A DNA stretch of 37,919 bases from an uncultured Pseudomonadota bacterium (GTDB lineage Bacteria; Myxococcota_A; UBA796; SXON01), in the NCBI GenBank assembly GCA_903844155.1, contig CAIMSU010000249.1:1-37919 (forward strand), in the 5' to 3' direction. Under the pieces are notes generated by a model, which was given only the letters and a program-made list of their open reading frames with translations, was not told the DNA's origin and ran no database searches. Of this stretch, positions 17,874 through 25,136 are shown piece after piece (the stretch's first letter is position 1; each line of letters starts with the position of its first letter). Made by a program: the position numbers and the translations under genes.

Positions 17874-18477
17874 GCTTCCGCCGCACGGCCTCGATTGCCG
17901 CCCGATGAAACGCCTCATTCTCAGCGGGAGATCGCGAGGCGTCCAAGTCCCGGTAGATCCAGCGCACGCGCGTGGATCGCGGGTGGTGAGTGTCCGTCGT
18001 CACGGCGTAGCCATGGCTCTCAAGCCACGCGGTGACGCCGCACCAAACGTTGTCGGTGCAGAAACGAGGGTGCTCGTCCTCCCAGTCCAGCTCGACCTCG
18101 ATGTCGATCGTTCCGAGACAGTCGGGGTGGGAGCCGAGCGAAAGGTAGCCGTTGTCGTCGTCGGGATCGTCGACGGTGACGCAGGCCGCTGCGTTGCCGA
18201 AGTCGGGTTTGAGTGCGCCCTCTCCCCACGGCAGCGCCCGGCATGCGACGCGGATCGCGCTCTTGAGAGTGCGGGGCCGTCGCAGCGGGAGGCCCAGAGC
18301 GGTCAAGCCGGTCGGGGTCACGACCGCCCCGCTGATGTGCCCGCGCCGGTCCAGGGCGCGCCACGTGTTTGGCGAGACGTGGTCGACGCGCTCGGACTGG
18401 GCGAGCAGCTCCCACAGTGCGTACCGCTGGAGCGACGAGAGCGTCGGCATCGCCGGGGCCTTGGATTGGCTACGCAT
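17866..18477 (-). CDS. Hypothetical protein with winged-helix-like N-terminus, 203 aa
   Basis: ATG 18477 overlaps the stop of the AAA gene by 8 bp; a TTG at 18492 is an alternative. Residues ~15-60 (LQRYALWELLAQSERVDHVS, then TWRALDRRGHI and VTPTGLTALG) resemble a winged-helix fold used for DNA or protein binding. The rest is acidic (VTVDDPDDDNGYLSLG, IEVELDWEDEHP) and contains a late RSTRVRWIYRDLDA segment. I do not recognise the family. The tight overlap with the ATPase suggests a partner or substrate adaptor. Confidence 0.6.
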   Translation of the reverse strand: MRSQSKAPAMPTLSSLQRYALWELLAQSERVDHVSPNTWRALDRRGHISGAVVTPTGLTALGLPLRRPRTLKSAIRVACRALPWGEGALKPDFGNAAACVTVDDPDDDNGYLSLGSHPDCLGTIDIEVELDWEDEHPRFCTDNVWCGVTAWLESHGYAVTTDTHHPRSTRVRWIYRDLDASRSPAENEAFHRAAIEAVRRKHV

Positions 18478-20650
18478 CGCCCACCCCACCAAAATCGGGA
18501 ACGGGCTCGGAGCCGTCGGTCTCCTCCTCGAATGCCGCAGCCTCCAACGCCCGGAGATCGAGGTTCATCCCGCTCGCCGCGGCCCGCGACGCTGCCCGCA
18601 CCACGGCATTCCGGATCAGCCCGCCCGTCAACCGGTACCGATGAGCCAACCCCCGCAGGTCCAACTCCCGGCCTCCCGTCGCAGTGCTCGGAGCGAGCGA
18701 TCGCCAGATCGCCAGTCGCCCCGCAGCGTCGGGAACCGGGAACTCCACCTTCCACCCGATCCGCCGACCGAGCGCCTTGTCCAACACGTCGGGCCGGTTC
18801 GTACACAGGATCACCACGCCTTCATGTCGGTCCAACAGGTCGAGCAACGTGTTGACGAGCGAGTCGTCGTGTCGGCTCGCGCGGGCCTGTCCGCGCTGCA
18901 TGAGCAGGCTGTCGATCTCGTCGAGCAGGAGGACGGCCTCGTCCTTCGCGGCTTCAGCGAACAGCCGGGCAAGGGTGCGCTCGGCCTCGCCGACCCACTT
19001 GGACAACACCGAGGGCAACGTGACCCGGCACAGCGGGCGACCCAACTCTCCGGCGATGGCCTCGGCGCAGAACGTCTTGCCGGTTCCGGGCTCGCCGTGG
19101 AACAGCGCGACGATGCCTCGCCCGCCCGTCTGTCGCGCAGCGATGCCCCAGCGCTCGAACACCGTGCGTCGGGTGCTGGCCGCCGCGACGATCTCCTCCA
19201 CGAGCCGCTTTTCGCGCGTCGGGAGGCTGACGTCCGCGAGGGTGGAGAGCGGCGCCTGGTGCGACGGGCCGTCCTCGGACGATGCCGGTCGACGCGCCTG
19301 GTCCCGGGCGGCCCGGTCGAGTTGGGACTGGGTCAGCACGGGGTCCACACCGCGGCTCGCTCCATCCGCGACAGACGCAGCGATCGCGTTGAGCACGGCG
19401 TTTTTGATGTACCCGCCGGCGATGTCGTGGCGACGCGCGAGGGCCTGGATGTCGATGCCGGGAGCCAACACAGCGCGCGGTGGGATGAGCATGCGCCAGA
19501 TGCGCTCGCGGGCGATGCCGTCGGGCCGCGGGAAGTCGACGCGGACCAACACACGGCGGTCGAGCGCCTGATCGAGCTTGTCAGCGAGGTTGGTGGCAAG
19601 GACGGCGACGCCCTCGAAGCGCTCCAGCTCGGTGAGGAGCAGCGTCATCAGCTCGTTCCCGTTGCGACGGGAGGCGAACAAGGCCTCGCACTCATCAAAG
19701 AATAGCAGGGCGTTGTGGAGACGCGCCTCGCGGAACAGGCCGGGGAGGAACCGGGCGGCGTCGGAATGCCCGACGAAGGTGGGGATGTCCACGTTCAACA
19801 CCCGCTTTCCAAGGCGGTCGGCGATGGCGTGCGCGGTGGACGTCTTGCCGGTGCCCGGCGGACCCGTGAACAGGAAAAGCGAGCCGCGGCCGTACCTTAC
19901 GACCTCGTTGACGCCCCAGGCCCCCCAGGTCGTGGCCAGCGCGGTCTGGTGGTCGACGACGGCGAGAATGCGCGCGAGGTCCGATGGCGGGAGGACGACG
20001 CTCTCGAACGAGGCGTTCGGGGCCTCCAGCACGGAGAAGCTCTCGAACTCCTGCGCGAGCCCGTCGCTGCCGAGGATGAGCTCGAGCCCGCGCCCCGTGA
20101 TGCTCACCGTCGCGTCGAGCAGCTGCTCAGGGCCTTCGTAGCGGGAGTTCATGCTCAGCTGGGCGAGGTCCTGGGCGAACAGCGCGCCGCCCGGCCGGAA
20201 CAGCGCTCGTTTGGCAACACGCTCCGGCAGGGACAGCTCGGCAAAGTTGAACAGCAACTCCACGGAGCAGGAGTTCTCGCTCTCCAGCTCGTCCAGCATC
20301 TGCCCGAAGCGCTTCTGCAGCGCGATCCCGGCGGAGAGCAGGAGCGCCCAACGCTCGATGTCGGACAGCCCGAAGATGGCCTCCACGGCGTCGAGGCCGA
20401 CGGGCTCGTAGTTCTCGGCGGTGATCGGCGCCATCGCGTCGAAGGCGACGCGCAGGGCGTGCTCGCGCTTCTTGAGCACCGCGACGGGGGGCGACTTCTC
20501 GGGCTCCTCGCGGTTGCGGTAGCGGCGGGCGCCCTGGCCAGCGTCGCGCAGCTCGCGACCGAGCCGACGGATGCGGGCTTCGGCCCAGGCGAGTTCGGCC
20601 TGGAGCAGGGTGAGAGGAGTGACGGGGGTGATGGGACGGGAGGCGGTCAT
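18470..20650 (-). CDS. Tandem AAA+ ATPase, 726 aa
   Basis: ATG 20650 has AAGGA about 7 nt upstream. Residues ~1-230 are helical and unrecognised. Two AAA+ modules follow. Module 1 has Walker A GPPGTGKT (K269) and Walker B LLFFDECEALF. Module 2 has Walker A GEPGTGKT (K525) and Walker B VLLLDEIDSLL. Each has a sensor-type asparagine (LATNLADKLD, LCTNRPDVLD) and a downstream AAA lid. This is Cdc48/FtsH-lineage architecture, suggesting a ring-shaped remodelling or unfolding machine. Related tandem ATPases occur in contractile-injection and other accessory loci, but no such neighbours are seen here. It leads an operon with four downstream genes and shares its leader sequence with the two small paralogues upstream. 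Confidence 0.8.
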   Translation of the reverse strand: MTASRPITPVTPLTLLQAELAWAEARIRRLGRELRDAGQGARRYRNREEPEKSPPVAVLKKREHALRVAFDAMAPITAENYEPVGLDAVEAIFGLSDIERWALLLSAGIALQKRFGQMLDELESENSCSVELLFNFAELSLPERVAKRALFRPGGALFAQDLAQLSMNSRYEGPEQLLDATVSITGRGLELILGSDGLAQEFESFSVLEAPNASFESVVLPPSDLARILAVVDHQTALATTWGAWGVNEVVRYGRGSLFLFTGPPGTGKTSTAHAIADRLGKRVLNVDIPTFVGHSDAARFLPGLFREARLHNALLFFDECEALFASRRNGNELMTLLLTELERFEGVAVLATNLADKLDQALDRRVLVRVDFPRPDGIARERIWRMLIPPRAVLAPGIDIQALARRHDIAGGYIKNAVLNAIAASVADGASRGVDPVLTQSQLDRAARDQARRPASSEDGPSHQAPLSTLADVSLPTREKRLVEEIVAAASTRRTVFERWGIAARQTGGRGIVALFHGEPGTGKTFCAEAIAGELGRPLCRVTLPSVLSKWVGEAERTLARLFAEAAKDEAVLLLDEIDSLLMQRGQARASRHDDSLVNTLLDLLDRHEGVVILCTNRPDVLDKALGRRIGWKVEFPVPDAAGRLAIWRSLAPSTATGGRELDLRGLAHRYRLTGGLIRNAVVRAASRAAASGMNLDLRALEAAAFEEETDGSEPVPDFGGVGDA

Positions 20651-20723
20651 GGAGATCCTTGGGGGTGATGGCGTTACGTTGAGAAACGATCTGGAGAAAC
20701 CGAAAATCAGAGGAAAATTCTGG
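20651..20723 (-). promoter_or_regulatory. Shared leader, copy 1 (upstream of the AAA ATPase)
   Basis: On the minus strand this leader contains CCAGAAT, then GGTTTC (20701-20696), a 17-nt spacer and CGTAAC (20678-20673), then AAGGA before the ATG. The same order and spacing occur upstream of the two paralogues at 21065 and 21423. The pair resembles an alternative-sigma or ECF-type promoter with a short untranslated leader; the sigma factor is unknown. Confidence 0.5.
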
Positions 20724-20755
20724 TGGGGCGACGAAAATAGGAGGCGGACGGCGTG

Positions 20756-21064
20756 TCAATTCTCGATGTCCGGCTCACCAGCAGGGCGGGGGATCGCCTG
20801 ACGGAGCATCTCGTTGACGACCATCAGGGGCAGGTCCACAGGGGAGTGGATCGCGGGGTCGAAGGGCACGGCGGGTCCAGCGCGCTGCAAAGTGAAGCTA
20901 GCACCGCCCCGAAACGTGAAGGTGATGGGGCCTCGGCTCCGCGCCCAGCCTGGGCTGCCGCTTGACGTGCCGGGCGGCAGGGGTGCGAAGATCCGCGCAT
21001 GCTGCGCCGCGATGCGCTCGCGGCGCTTCTTGCGGCGGGCTTTGCTCTCGTGTCTGCGGCTCAT
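20756..21064 (-). CDS. Small basic protein, paralogue A, 102 aa
   Basis: ATG 21064 opens the product MSRRHESKARRKKRRERIAA, a strongly basic helix. A beta-like middle (GPITFTFRGGASFTLQRAGP) and a conserved end (DLPLMVVNEMLRQA) follow. The gene at 21144-21422 encodes a clear paralogue sharing the MSRRH-SKARR start and the DLPLMVV-EMLRQA end. The function is unknown; the basic N-terminus could bind nucleic acid. It is the second of three tandem genes with the same leader and lies 105 nt upstream of the double-AAA gene. A longer open frame upstream is not coding-like. Confidence 0.7.
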   Translation of the reverse strand: MSRRHESKARRKKRRERIAAQHARIFAPLPPGTSSGSPGWARSRGPITFTFRGGASFTLQRAGPAVPFDPAIHSPVDLPLMVVNEMLRQAIPRPAGEPDIEN

Positions 21065-21126
21065 GGGGGGCCTGGGGGTGAGAGGGTTACGGTCAAAACG
21101 AATCTGGGAAACCGAGAGTGAGGAGA
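21065..21126 (-). promoter_or_regulatory. Shared leader, copy 2 (upstream of paralogue A)
   Basis: The minus strand shows GGTTTC (21113-21108), a 16-nt spacer and CGTAAC (21091-21086), then CACCCCCAGG before ATG 21064. It aligns along its length with the leaders at 20651 and 21423. Confidence 0.5.
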
Positions 21127-21143
21127 ATTGCGCGTGGAGCCGA

Positions 21144-21422
21144 TCAGTTGTCGGGCTCGGGCTCCGTTGGGGCGCGAGGACACGCCTGTCGCAGCATCTC
21201 GTCGACCACCATGAGGGGCAGGTCCCTGGGCAAGTCCGTGGTGGCGTCGAAGTGCACCATGGGTCCAACGGGCACGAATCGGAGCTTGAGGCCCCCCCGC
21301 GCAATGTACGAGAAGTCCCGCCGCTCCCTCATTGTTCCGGAGGTTCGAAGGTACTCCGCCCGGTCGGCCTGGCGCACCCGGCGGGCTTCTCGTCTGGCTT
21401 TGCTGGCGTGTCTGCGGCTCAT
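21144..21422 (-). CDS. Small basic protein, paralogue B, 92 aa
   Basis: ATG 21422 has AAGGAAC just upstream. The product starts MSRRHASKARREARRVRQ and ends with DLPRDLPLMVVDEMLRQA, matching paralogue A at both ends. The middle part (DFSYIARGGLKLRFVPVGP) is diverged. The pair arose by tandem duplication that included the leader. It is the first gene of the presumed operon leading to the AAA ATPase. The function is unknown. Confidence 0.7.
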   Translation of the reverse strand: MSRRHASKARREARRVRQADRAEYLRTSGTMRERRDFSYIARGGLKLRFVPVGPMVHFDATTDLPRDLPLMVVDEMLRQACPRAPTEPEPDN

Positions 21423-21488
21423 GGAGTTCCTTGGGGTGAACGGGTTACGTTCGGGAGCAACGTTGAGGAACCAAGGGAGGAATTCTGG
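21423..21488 (-). promoter_or_regulatory. Shared leader, copy 3 (upstream of paralogue B)
   Basis: The minus strand shows CCAGAATTCC, GGTTCC (21472-21467), a 17-nt spacer and CGTAAC (21449-21444), then CACCCCAAGGAAC before ATG 21422. The layout matches the other two leader copies. Confidence 0.5.
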
Positions 21489-21501
21489 CGTGGCGCGGCT
21501 A

Positions 21502-21520
21502 CGATTCAGAGGGGCGATTC
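21502..21520. repeat. CGATTC-N7-CGATTC repeat, copy 2
   Basis: CGATTC occurs at 21502 and 21515, 13 bp apart, flanked by CTA and TGG exactly as at 16985-17003. It lies about 80 nt upstream of the first gene of the minus-strand operon, whereas the other copy lies at its last gene. Confidence 0.5.
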
Positions 21521-21629
21521 TGGACCGGGAAAGTGCACTACGCGCGAGGGGGTGGGACCTGAACCTCTCGCACGATCATTTTCTCGGCGAGGGCGGCGGG
21601 AGGGATACGGTGTCCGGCCCAAGGAGTCC

Positions 21630-21977
21630 GTGTTGAACAGGTCAGATCTTCCACCGCTCGACGGCGAGTTTCTGCGCATCATCGCCACCCGTGTCCTCGG
21701 TGAAGCCGTCGAGGAACCGACCCTCAAGGACGACCCCAAGATGGCGGCCGCGGTCGCGGCCGTAGCGGCGCTGACCGAGCTCTACCGGTACTGCGAGGAG
21801 CCCAAGCAGGCGGCGTGGCGCCACGCCGATGCGATCCTCGGCCCCTGGGAGACCAACGGCGAAGGCACGGACATCTGGATGGCGTTCCTGGCCGCCGTGC
21901 GGGACCTTTACGACCTGAAGGTGGGTGAGTTCAAGTCGCTGCTCGTGACCATCCGGGATCGGGGCCTGGCGTCGTAG
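21630..21977 (+). CDS. Hypothetical alpha-helical protein, 115 aa
   Basis: GTG 21630 has AAGGAG 5 nt upstream, the best ribosome site in this stretch; the open frame runs much further upstream but is antisense to the paralogues. The product is helical and acidic (DDPKMAAAVAAVAALTELYR, DAILGPWETNGEGTD, WMAFLAAVRDLYDLKVGEF). I do not recognise the family. It is divergent from the paralogue/AAA operon, so the 207-nt gap (21423-21629) probably drives both directions. Hairpins follow its stop. Confidence 0.65.
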   Translation: MLNRSDLPPLDGEFLRIIATRVLGEAVEEPTLKDDPKMAAAVAAVAALTELYRYCEEPKQAAWRHADAILGPWETNGEGTDIWMAFLAAVRDLYDLKVGEFKSLLVTIRDRGLAS

Positions 21978-21992
21978 CCAGGGGCGCCGGCC

Positions 21993-22012
21993 GACCCCGC
22001 GAGATCGCGGTC
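21993..22012. terminator. GC-rich hairpin after the 21630 gene
   Basis: GACCCCGCGA pairs with TCGCGGTC with a two-base bulge, 16 nt after the stop. There is no T-tract, so its role in termination is uncertain. Confidence 0.35.
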
Positions 22013-22029
22013 TGCCGACGCGGTGGACC

Positions 22030-22064
22030 CCGAATATGTCAGCCGCATATCAAGACATATTCGG
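22030..22064. terminator. Perfect 11-bp inverted repeat between convergent genes
   Basis: CCGAATATGTC (22030-22040) and GACATATTCGG (22054-22064) are exact reverse complements with a 13-nt loop, followed by ATTATTT. It is notably AT-rich against its surroundings and lies between convergent genes, so it may end transcription in both directions. An operator function is also possible. Confidence 0.5.
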
Positions 22065-22174
22065 ATTATTTGTCGCGAATCATTGCTGCCAGCCGCGCCC
22101 CGGGGCCGAGAATGTGGTGCCAGCCTCGCCGCCAGCTTCAGCGCGCCAGCCTCGCCGGTCGCGGTTTCCCCGCC

Positions 22175-22839
22175 TCACGACAGCTCGCCAAGGGCCCCGG
22201 TCAGCCAGCTCGCCAGCTCGGCAACGGAGCGCAGCTCCGTCCGGTCGGCGGTCCCCGCGGTGACGGACACGGCGCATGCGGCGATGTCCACGCTTGTCGG
22301 TGAGAACCGCGCGGTCGCCCGAACATCGGCACGCCGCCATGCCAACTCCAGCCCGCCGTCGGGGAGCGCAAAGATGTGGGGCCGGTCCACACCCGCCAGC
22401 TCGATGATTCGCCAGATGCGATCGCCGATCACGGCGAGCAGGGCGGGGTCGGGAGCGGCGCTGGCGCCCTCGGCTTCCGGAAGCCAGCCGCCCCGAAGAT
22501 CGCGCAGTGCTTGCAGCCGTGCGGTGACGGGAGGCCCGGCGATGATCTGAACGGCGGTCGCGTCGCCGAGGACTCGGCCGTCGGCGGTCCACAGGGCCGC
22601 CCCGGTGAGTCGGATCAACGTATCGGCGTTGAGCCGGAGCGCGTCGATACAGGCCTCCTGAGCGCGGGCACGATGTGGACGATCTTCTCGGCTCCACCCT
22701 CGTGCTGGTGGATCGCGACGTGGTGAGGGGAGTCGTCGATGCGATGCAGGCGACCGACGAGGTTGTAGGGCTCGTCGCTTGCGTTGAGCGCGCCGCCCGC
22801 CTTCCTCTCCGCGCAGCGCGCGACACGGCCTCGCCTCAA
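22175..22839 (-). pseudogene. Hypothetical protein with a frame break, possible OB-like domain
   Basis: The first part reads from TTG 22839 in one frame (NASDEPYNLVGRLHRIDD, then EGGAEKIVHIVPAL) and stops near 22615. The natural continuation, QEACIDALRLNADTLIRLTG through to the end (ELASWLTGALGELS), is in the -1 frame from about 22665. The sequence at the junction is GCGCTCAGGAGGCC. The GRLHRIDD...VHIVPA...TLIRLTGAALW...GRVLGDATAVQI order suggests one beta-barrel-like domain split by the shift. It could be a sequencing error, a true mutation, programmed frameshifting or two overlapping genes; the AGGAGG at the junction would suit re-initiation, but no good start follows it. Confidence 0.45.
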
Positions 22840-23090
22840 TCGACCCGCTTCGAGAGGGCGTCATCGCTGATCCGCCGGGCGTACTTCTCTGTCCGCTTCT
22901 CGCTTCGGAGCCGCCTGGCATCCAGCCTGGCGGGCGACGGGACCCAGCCATCCGGGATCGACACCCCAACGAGAGGATCCCGCCATGGGATCGGCGGCAC
23001 CGACCAGAGCGAGACTCCCCCTTCGGTTGTGGGCGGCGGGGGTCGGGCTTGGCGGGTGGGCACGAGTACAATGTATCGCCGCTTCGCCAT
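22836..23090 (-). CDS. Small hypothetical protein, 84 aa
   Basis: ATG 23090 follows AGGGGACG. The product begins MAKRRYIVLVPTRQ, contains a Pro-rich stretch (ARPPPPTTEGG) and PDGWVPSPARLDARRL, and ends with a basic helix (SEKRTEKYARRISDDALSKR). I do not recognise it. It lies 13 nt after the preceding gene's stop and overlaps the next by 4 nt, as in an operon. Confidence 0.5.
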   Translation of the reverse strand: MAKRRYIVLVPTRQARPPPPTTEGGVSLWSVPPIPWRDPLVGVSIPDGWVPSPARLDARRLRSEKRTEKYARRISDDALSKRVD

Positions 23091-23103
23091 CGTCCCCTAC
23101 CCC

Positions 23104-23457
23104 CTACGGCCCGATGCGTAAGCCGAGTGCCGCCGCCAGCTTCAGATCCACCTCCGCCATGGACCGACTTCAGCTTCCCGAGGCGACTCGGTTGCGGGAA
23201 TCGCTCGCGGGCCACCCGGACCTGCTCAGCGTCCAGCCGGTCCAACGCCACGAGCTTCCGGATCACCGAAGCGGCCGAGTCGTCGCGATGCTCGAAGAAG
23301 TCTTCAGCTCGCTCGCACGCCAGCGCTCCTGACGCGAGACGCGCGATGTCCGCGTCGACGGGATGAGCGAGCGCACGACCGTCGCGGGGTCGGGCATCGT
23401 CGACCAGACCGCCCACATCGCTTCAGCGGGCGTCGTCTCGGAGGCGGGATCGCGCAT
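23104..23457 (-). pseudogene. Small helical protein with two compensating frame breaks
   Basis: ATG 23457 follows AAAAGGAG by 11 nt and gives MRDPASETTPAEAMWAVWST, then TMPDPATVVRSL. From about 23365 the protein-like sequence moves to another frame (VDADIARLASGALACERAED, then ASVIRKLVALDRLDAEQVRV and RLGKLKSV). Near 23163 it returns to the first frame (MAEVDLKLAAALGLRIGP, stop). The G/C-rich third codon positions follow the same switches by eye. Without the shifts the first frame stops at 23263. The composite of about 117 residues is a helical protein of unknown family. Sequencing error or a decayed gene are both possible. Confidence 0.4.
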
Positions 23458-23524
23458 AGGGGAGGTCACTCCTTTTGCATTCATGGGGGTGCTCGGCTCC
23501 GTGAGACTTCGCGTTCCGGGTCGG

Positions 23525-23878
23525 TCAAACCCCGCCCAGGTACACGGCGCCGATGTCGAAGGCGTCCTCCGGCGTCCCCTGAAAGGTGCCATCGTGGAAC
23601 ACGCACGGCTCGTAGCGCTCGTTGCTGTAGGTGTAGAAGGCGAGCGACCACCGCTCCATATCGCTGAAGTAGCGCAGGCGAACGAGATGGAATTCGCTGG
23701 GCGGGGAGCCCGCGATCGCGTCGATGTAGCAGAGCGCACCCCGAAACCGGACCTCGATGCTCTCGAACTGGCCAGCATACTTGGCCGCCGCGTGGGCGAG
23801 GATGCGGGAGCGAACCCGCTCCTGCGCGTTGGTCGGAATCTTGATCCCGCCGGCGTGGGGGTTGTAGTAGTAGGGCAT
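23525..23878 (-). CDS. Conserved-looking hypothetical protein, 117 aa
   Basis: ATG 23878 has GAGGAG 8 nt upstream. The product starts MPYYYNPHAGGIKIP, then ERVRSRILAHAAAKYAGQ, a strand-rich core (SIEVRFRGALCYIDAIAG, HLVRLRYFSDMERWSLAFYT) and ends YEPCVFHDGTFQGTPEDAFD. It looks like a single compact soluble domain. I have the impression of a widespread uncharacterised family but cannot name it. It leads the run of genes down to 22175. Confidence 0.7.
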   Translation of the reverse strand: MPYYYNPHAGGIKIPTNAQERVRSRILAHAAAKYAGQFESIEVRFRGALCYIDAIAGSPPSEFHLVRLRYFSDMERWSLAFYTYSNERYEPCVFHDGTFQGTPEDAFDIGAVYLGGV

Positions 23879-23958
23879 CGGTGTCTCCTCAGGTGCGGCT
23901 AACCGCCCGTCCACAAGCCTCAAGGATCACCCCTTCTTCAGACTTCTGGACGCCCCCC

Positions 23959-24882
23959 CTACTTCCGGCGAGCTCCGGCCAACGCGACCTGCAACGACGG
24001 CCCGAGCGCCTTGCTCGGCACGCCCTCCGCCCTCGCGATCGTCCCCTGCGTGACCTGCCACTCGCTCGCGAGCTGGGTTTGCGTCAGCCCGCGCCCCTTG
24101 CGGTAGGCGAGCACATCCCCGCCGGTGAGCTCGGCGACGGCAACGCTGCTCGGAGCTGCGGCCCTCACCACCGGCGAGGTCAGCACCCGGAGCGCGTCCC
24201 GAGTCGCCGTCCCTGCCTCCGGCTGGGCCCGAAGCGGTGACTGCGCAGCTCGCGCCGGCTCCGGCGGCCGCGTCGGGCCCGGGTCCTGGGGCGCGTGCTG
24301 CTCGGGCCGGGCCGCATCAAGGCGCGGGCTTGGCTGCCGGGCAGACTGCGCCGCGGCCCTCGCCCTCGCTTCGACCTCGCCCAACCTGCGCTCCTCGGCC
24401 TCCCGCCGTGCGGTCGCTTCCTCAGCCCGCCGCTCCTCGTCGATCCGCCGTTTCCGGGCAGCGTTCGTCGCGGCCTCGTCCTCGGCGAGCTCCGCGGCCC
24501 GGCGTTTGGCCCTGGCGTCGGCGGCCGCGTTTCGATCTGCGAGCTCCTTCGCCGCAGTGTCGCGGGCGTCGGCGTCATTCTGGCGTTGCTGCGCCTCGCG
24601 TCGGCGCTTGCTCGCCGCGAGGCGATCGGCCTCCTCCCTCTCCTGGAACTCGCGCACCAGTCGGGCCTGTCCCGCGGCTTCCTTCTGCGCCGCTCGCTGG
24701 TTCGACGCGTCCTCGGCGGCCTCGAACAGCCGCCGGTCCCGGCGACGGCAGCGATCGGCGTCCTCCTGCGCGGCTTGCGCCAGCTCGGCGAGGGCGATCA
24801 TGGCGTCCCCATCGTCCGCGTCCGCGGCTTCGCCCAACAGTGTCCAAGCGGCTTCCTCAAAATCGTCGGCGTCGGTGTGCAT
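23959..24882 (-). CDS. Coiled-coil protein with C-terminal XRE-type HTH, 307 aa
   Basis: ATG 24882 has GGGGAGG 8 nt upstream. Residues ~1-40 are acidic. Residues ~45-190 form a very long charged helix rich in Ala, Arg and Glu (for example RLVREFQEREEADRLAASKR), predicted coiled coil. A Pro/Ala/Arg-rich linker follows. The last ~60 residues are a helix-turn-helix of the XRE type: DVLAYRKGRGLTQTQLASEW followed by VTQGTIARAEG. It is probably a DNA-binding regulator or structural DNA protein that oligomerises through the coil. The single-gene setting does not show a target. Confidence 0.7.
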   Translation of the reverse strand: MHTDADDFEEAAWTLLGEAADADDGDAMIALAELAQAAQEDADRCRRRDRRLFEAAEDASNQRAAQKEAAGQARLVREFQEREEADRLAASKRRREAQQRQNDADARDTAAKELADRNAAADARAKRRAAELAEDEAATNAARKRRIDEERRAEEATARREAEERRLGEVEARARAAAQSARQPSPRLDAARPEQHAPQDPGPTRPPEPARAAQSPLRAQPEAGTATRDALRVLTSPVVRAAAPSSVAVAELTGGDVLAYRKGRGLTQTQLASEWQVTQGTIARAEGVPSKALGPSLQVALAGARRK

Positions 24883-24953
24883 GGTGGTGACCTCCCCCCA
24901 AAGGTAAGCACGGATGAGCAATTGTCAGTATGATTCTGGCTACTTGGAGTGTT

Positions 24954-25064
24954 TTACTGCGCTCGGTTTGACGTCTTCCGCTCGCTGATCTCCTCGACCG
25001 GCATCGGCCCCCACCGGGCCTGGAAGCCGATGTAGTCCCCCTGGGCGGTCGACTCGATGCTCGG
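24954..25064 (-). pseudogene. Possible gene fragment
   Basis: In this 254-nt gap (24883-25136) one minus-strand frame reads PSIESTAQGDYIGFQARWGP then MPVEEISERKTSNRAQ and stops. It has protein-like composition but an in-frame TAG directly upstream and no start codon with a ribosome site. It may be the decayed end of a gene. The rest of the gap shows nothing I can support, apart from AGAATCATACTGACAATTG-like AT-rich sequence just upstream of the HTH gene. Confidence 0.2.
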
Positions 25065-25136
25065 CTACCAGGCTGACAAGCAGCTTCCTGGGGGCTGCTC
25101 GGACTGTCGCGCGGTGACCGCTAAATTCCGTCTGTC

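Noticed and set aside
16960-18855. 631-codon open frame on the plus strand
   Set aside because: It is antisense to five tightly overlapping minus-strand genes and has Arg/Pro/Ser-rich, domain-free sequence typical of GC-rich shadow frames.
20756-21304. Longer version of paralogue A starting at 21304
   Set aside because: The extra 80 codons are antisense-like over paralogue B, while ATG 21064 matches the paralogue's start and leader.
22080-22826. 248-codon minus-strand frame
   Set aside because: Almost all Arg, Ser, Pro and Gly; a shadow of the frame containing LNADTLIRLTG.
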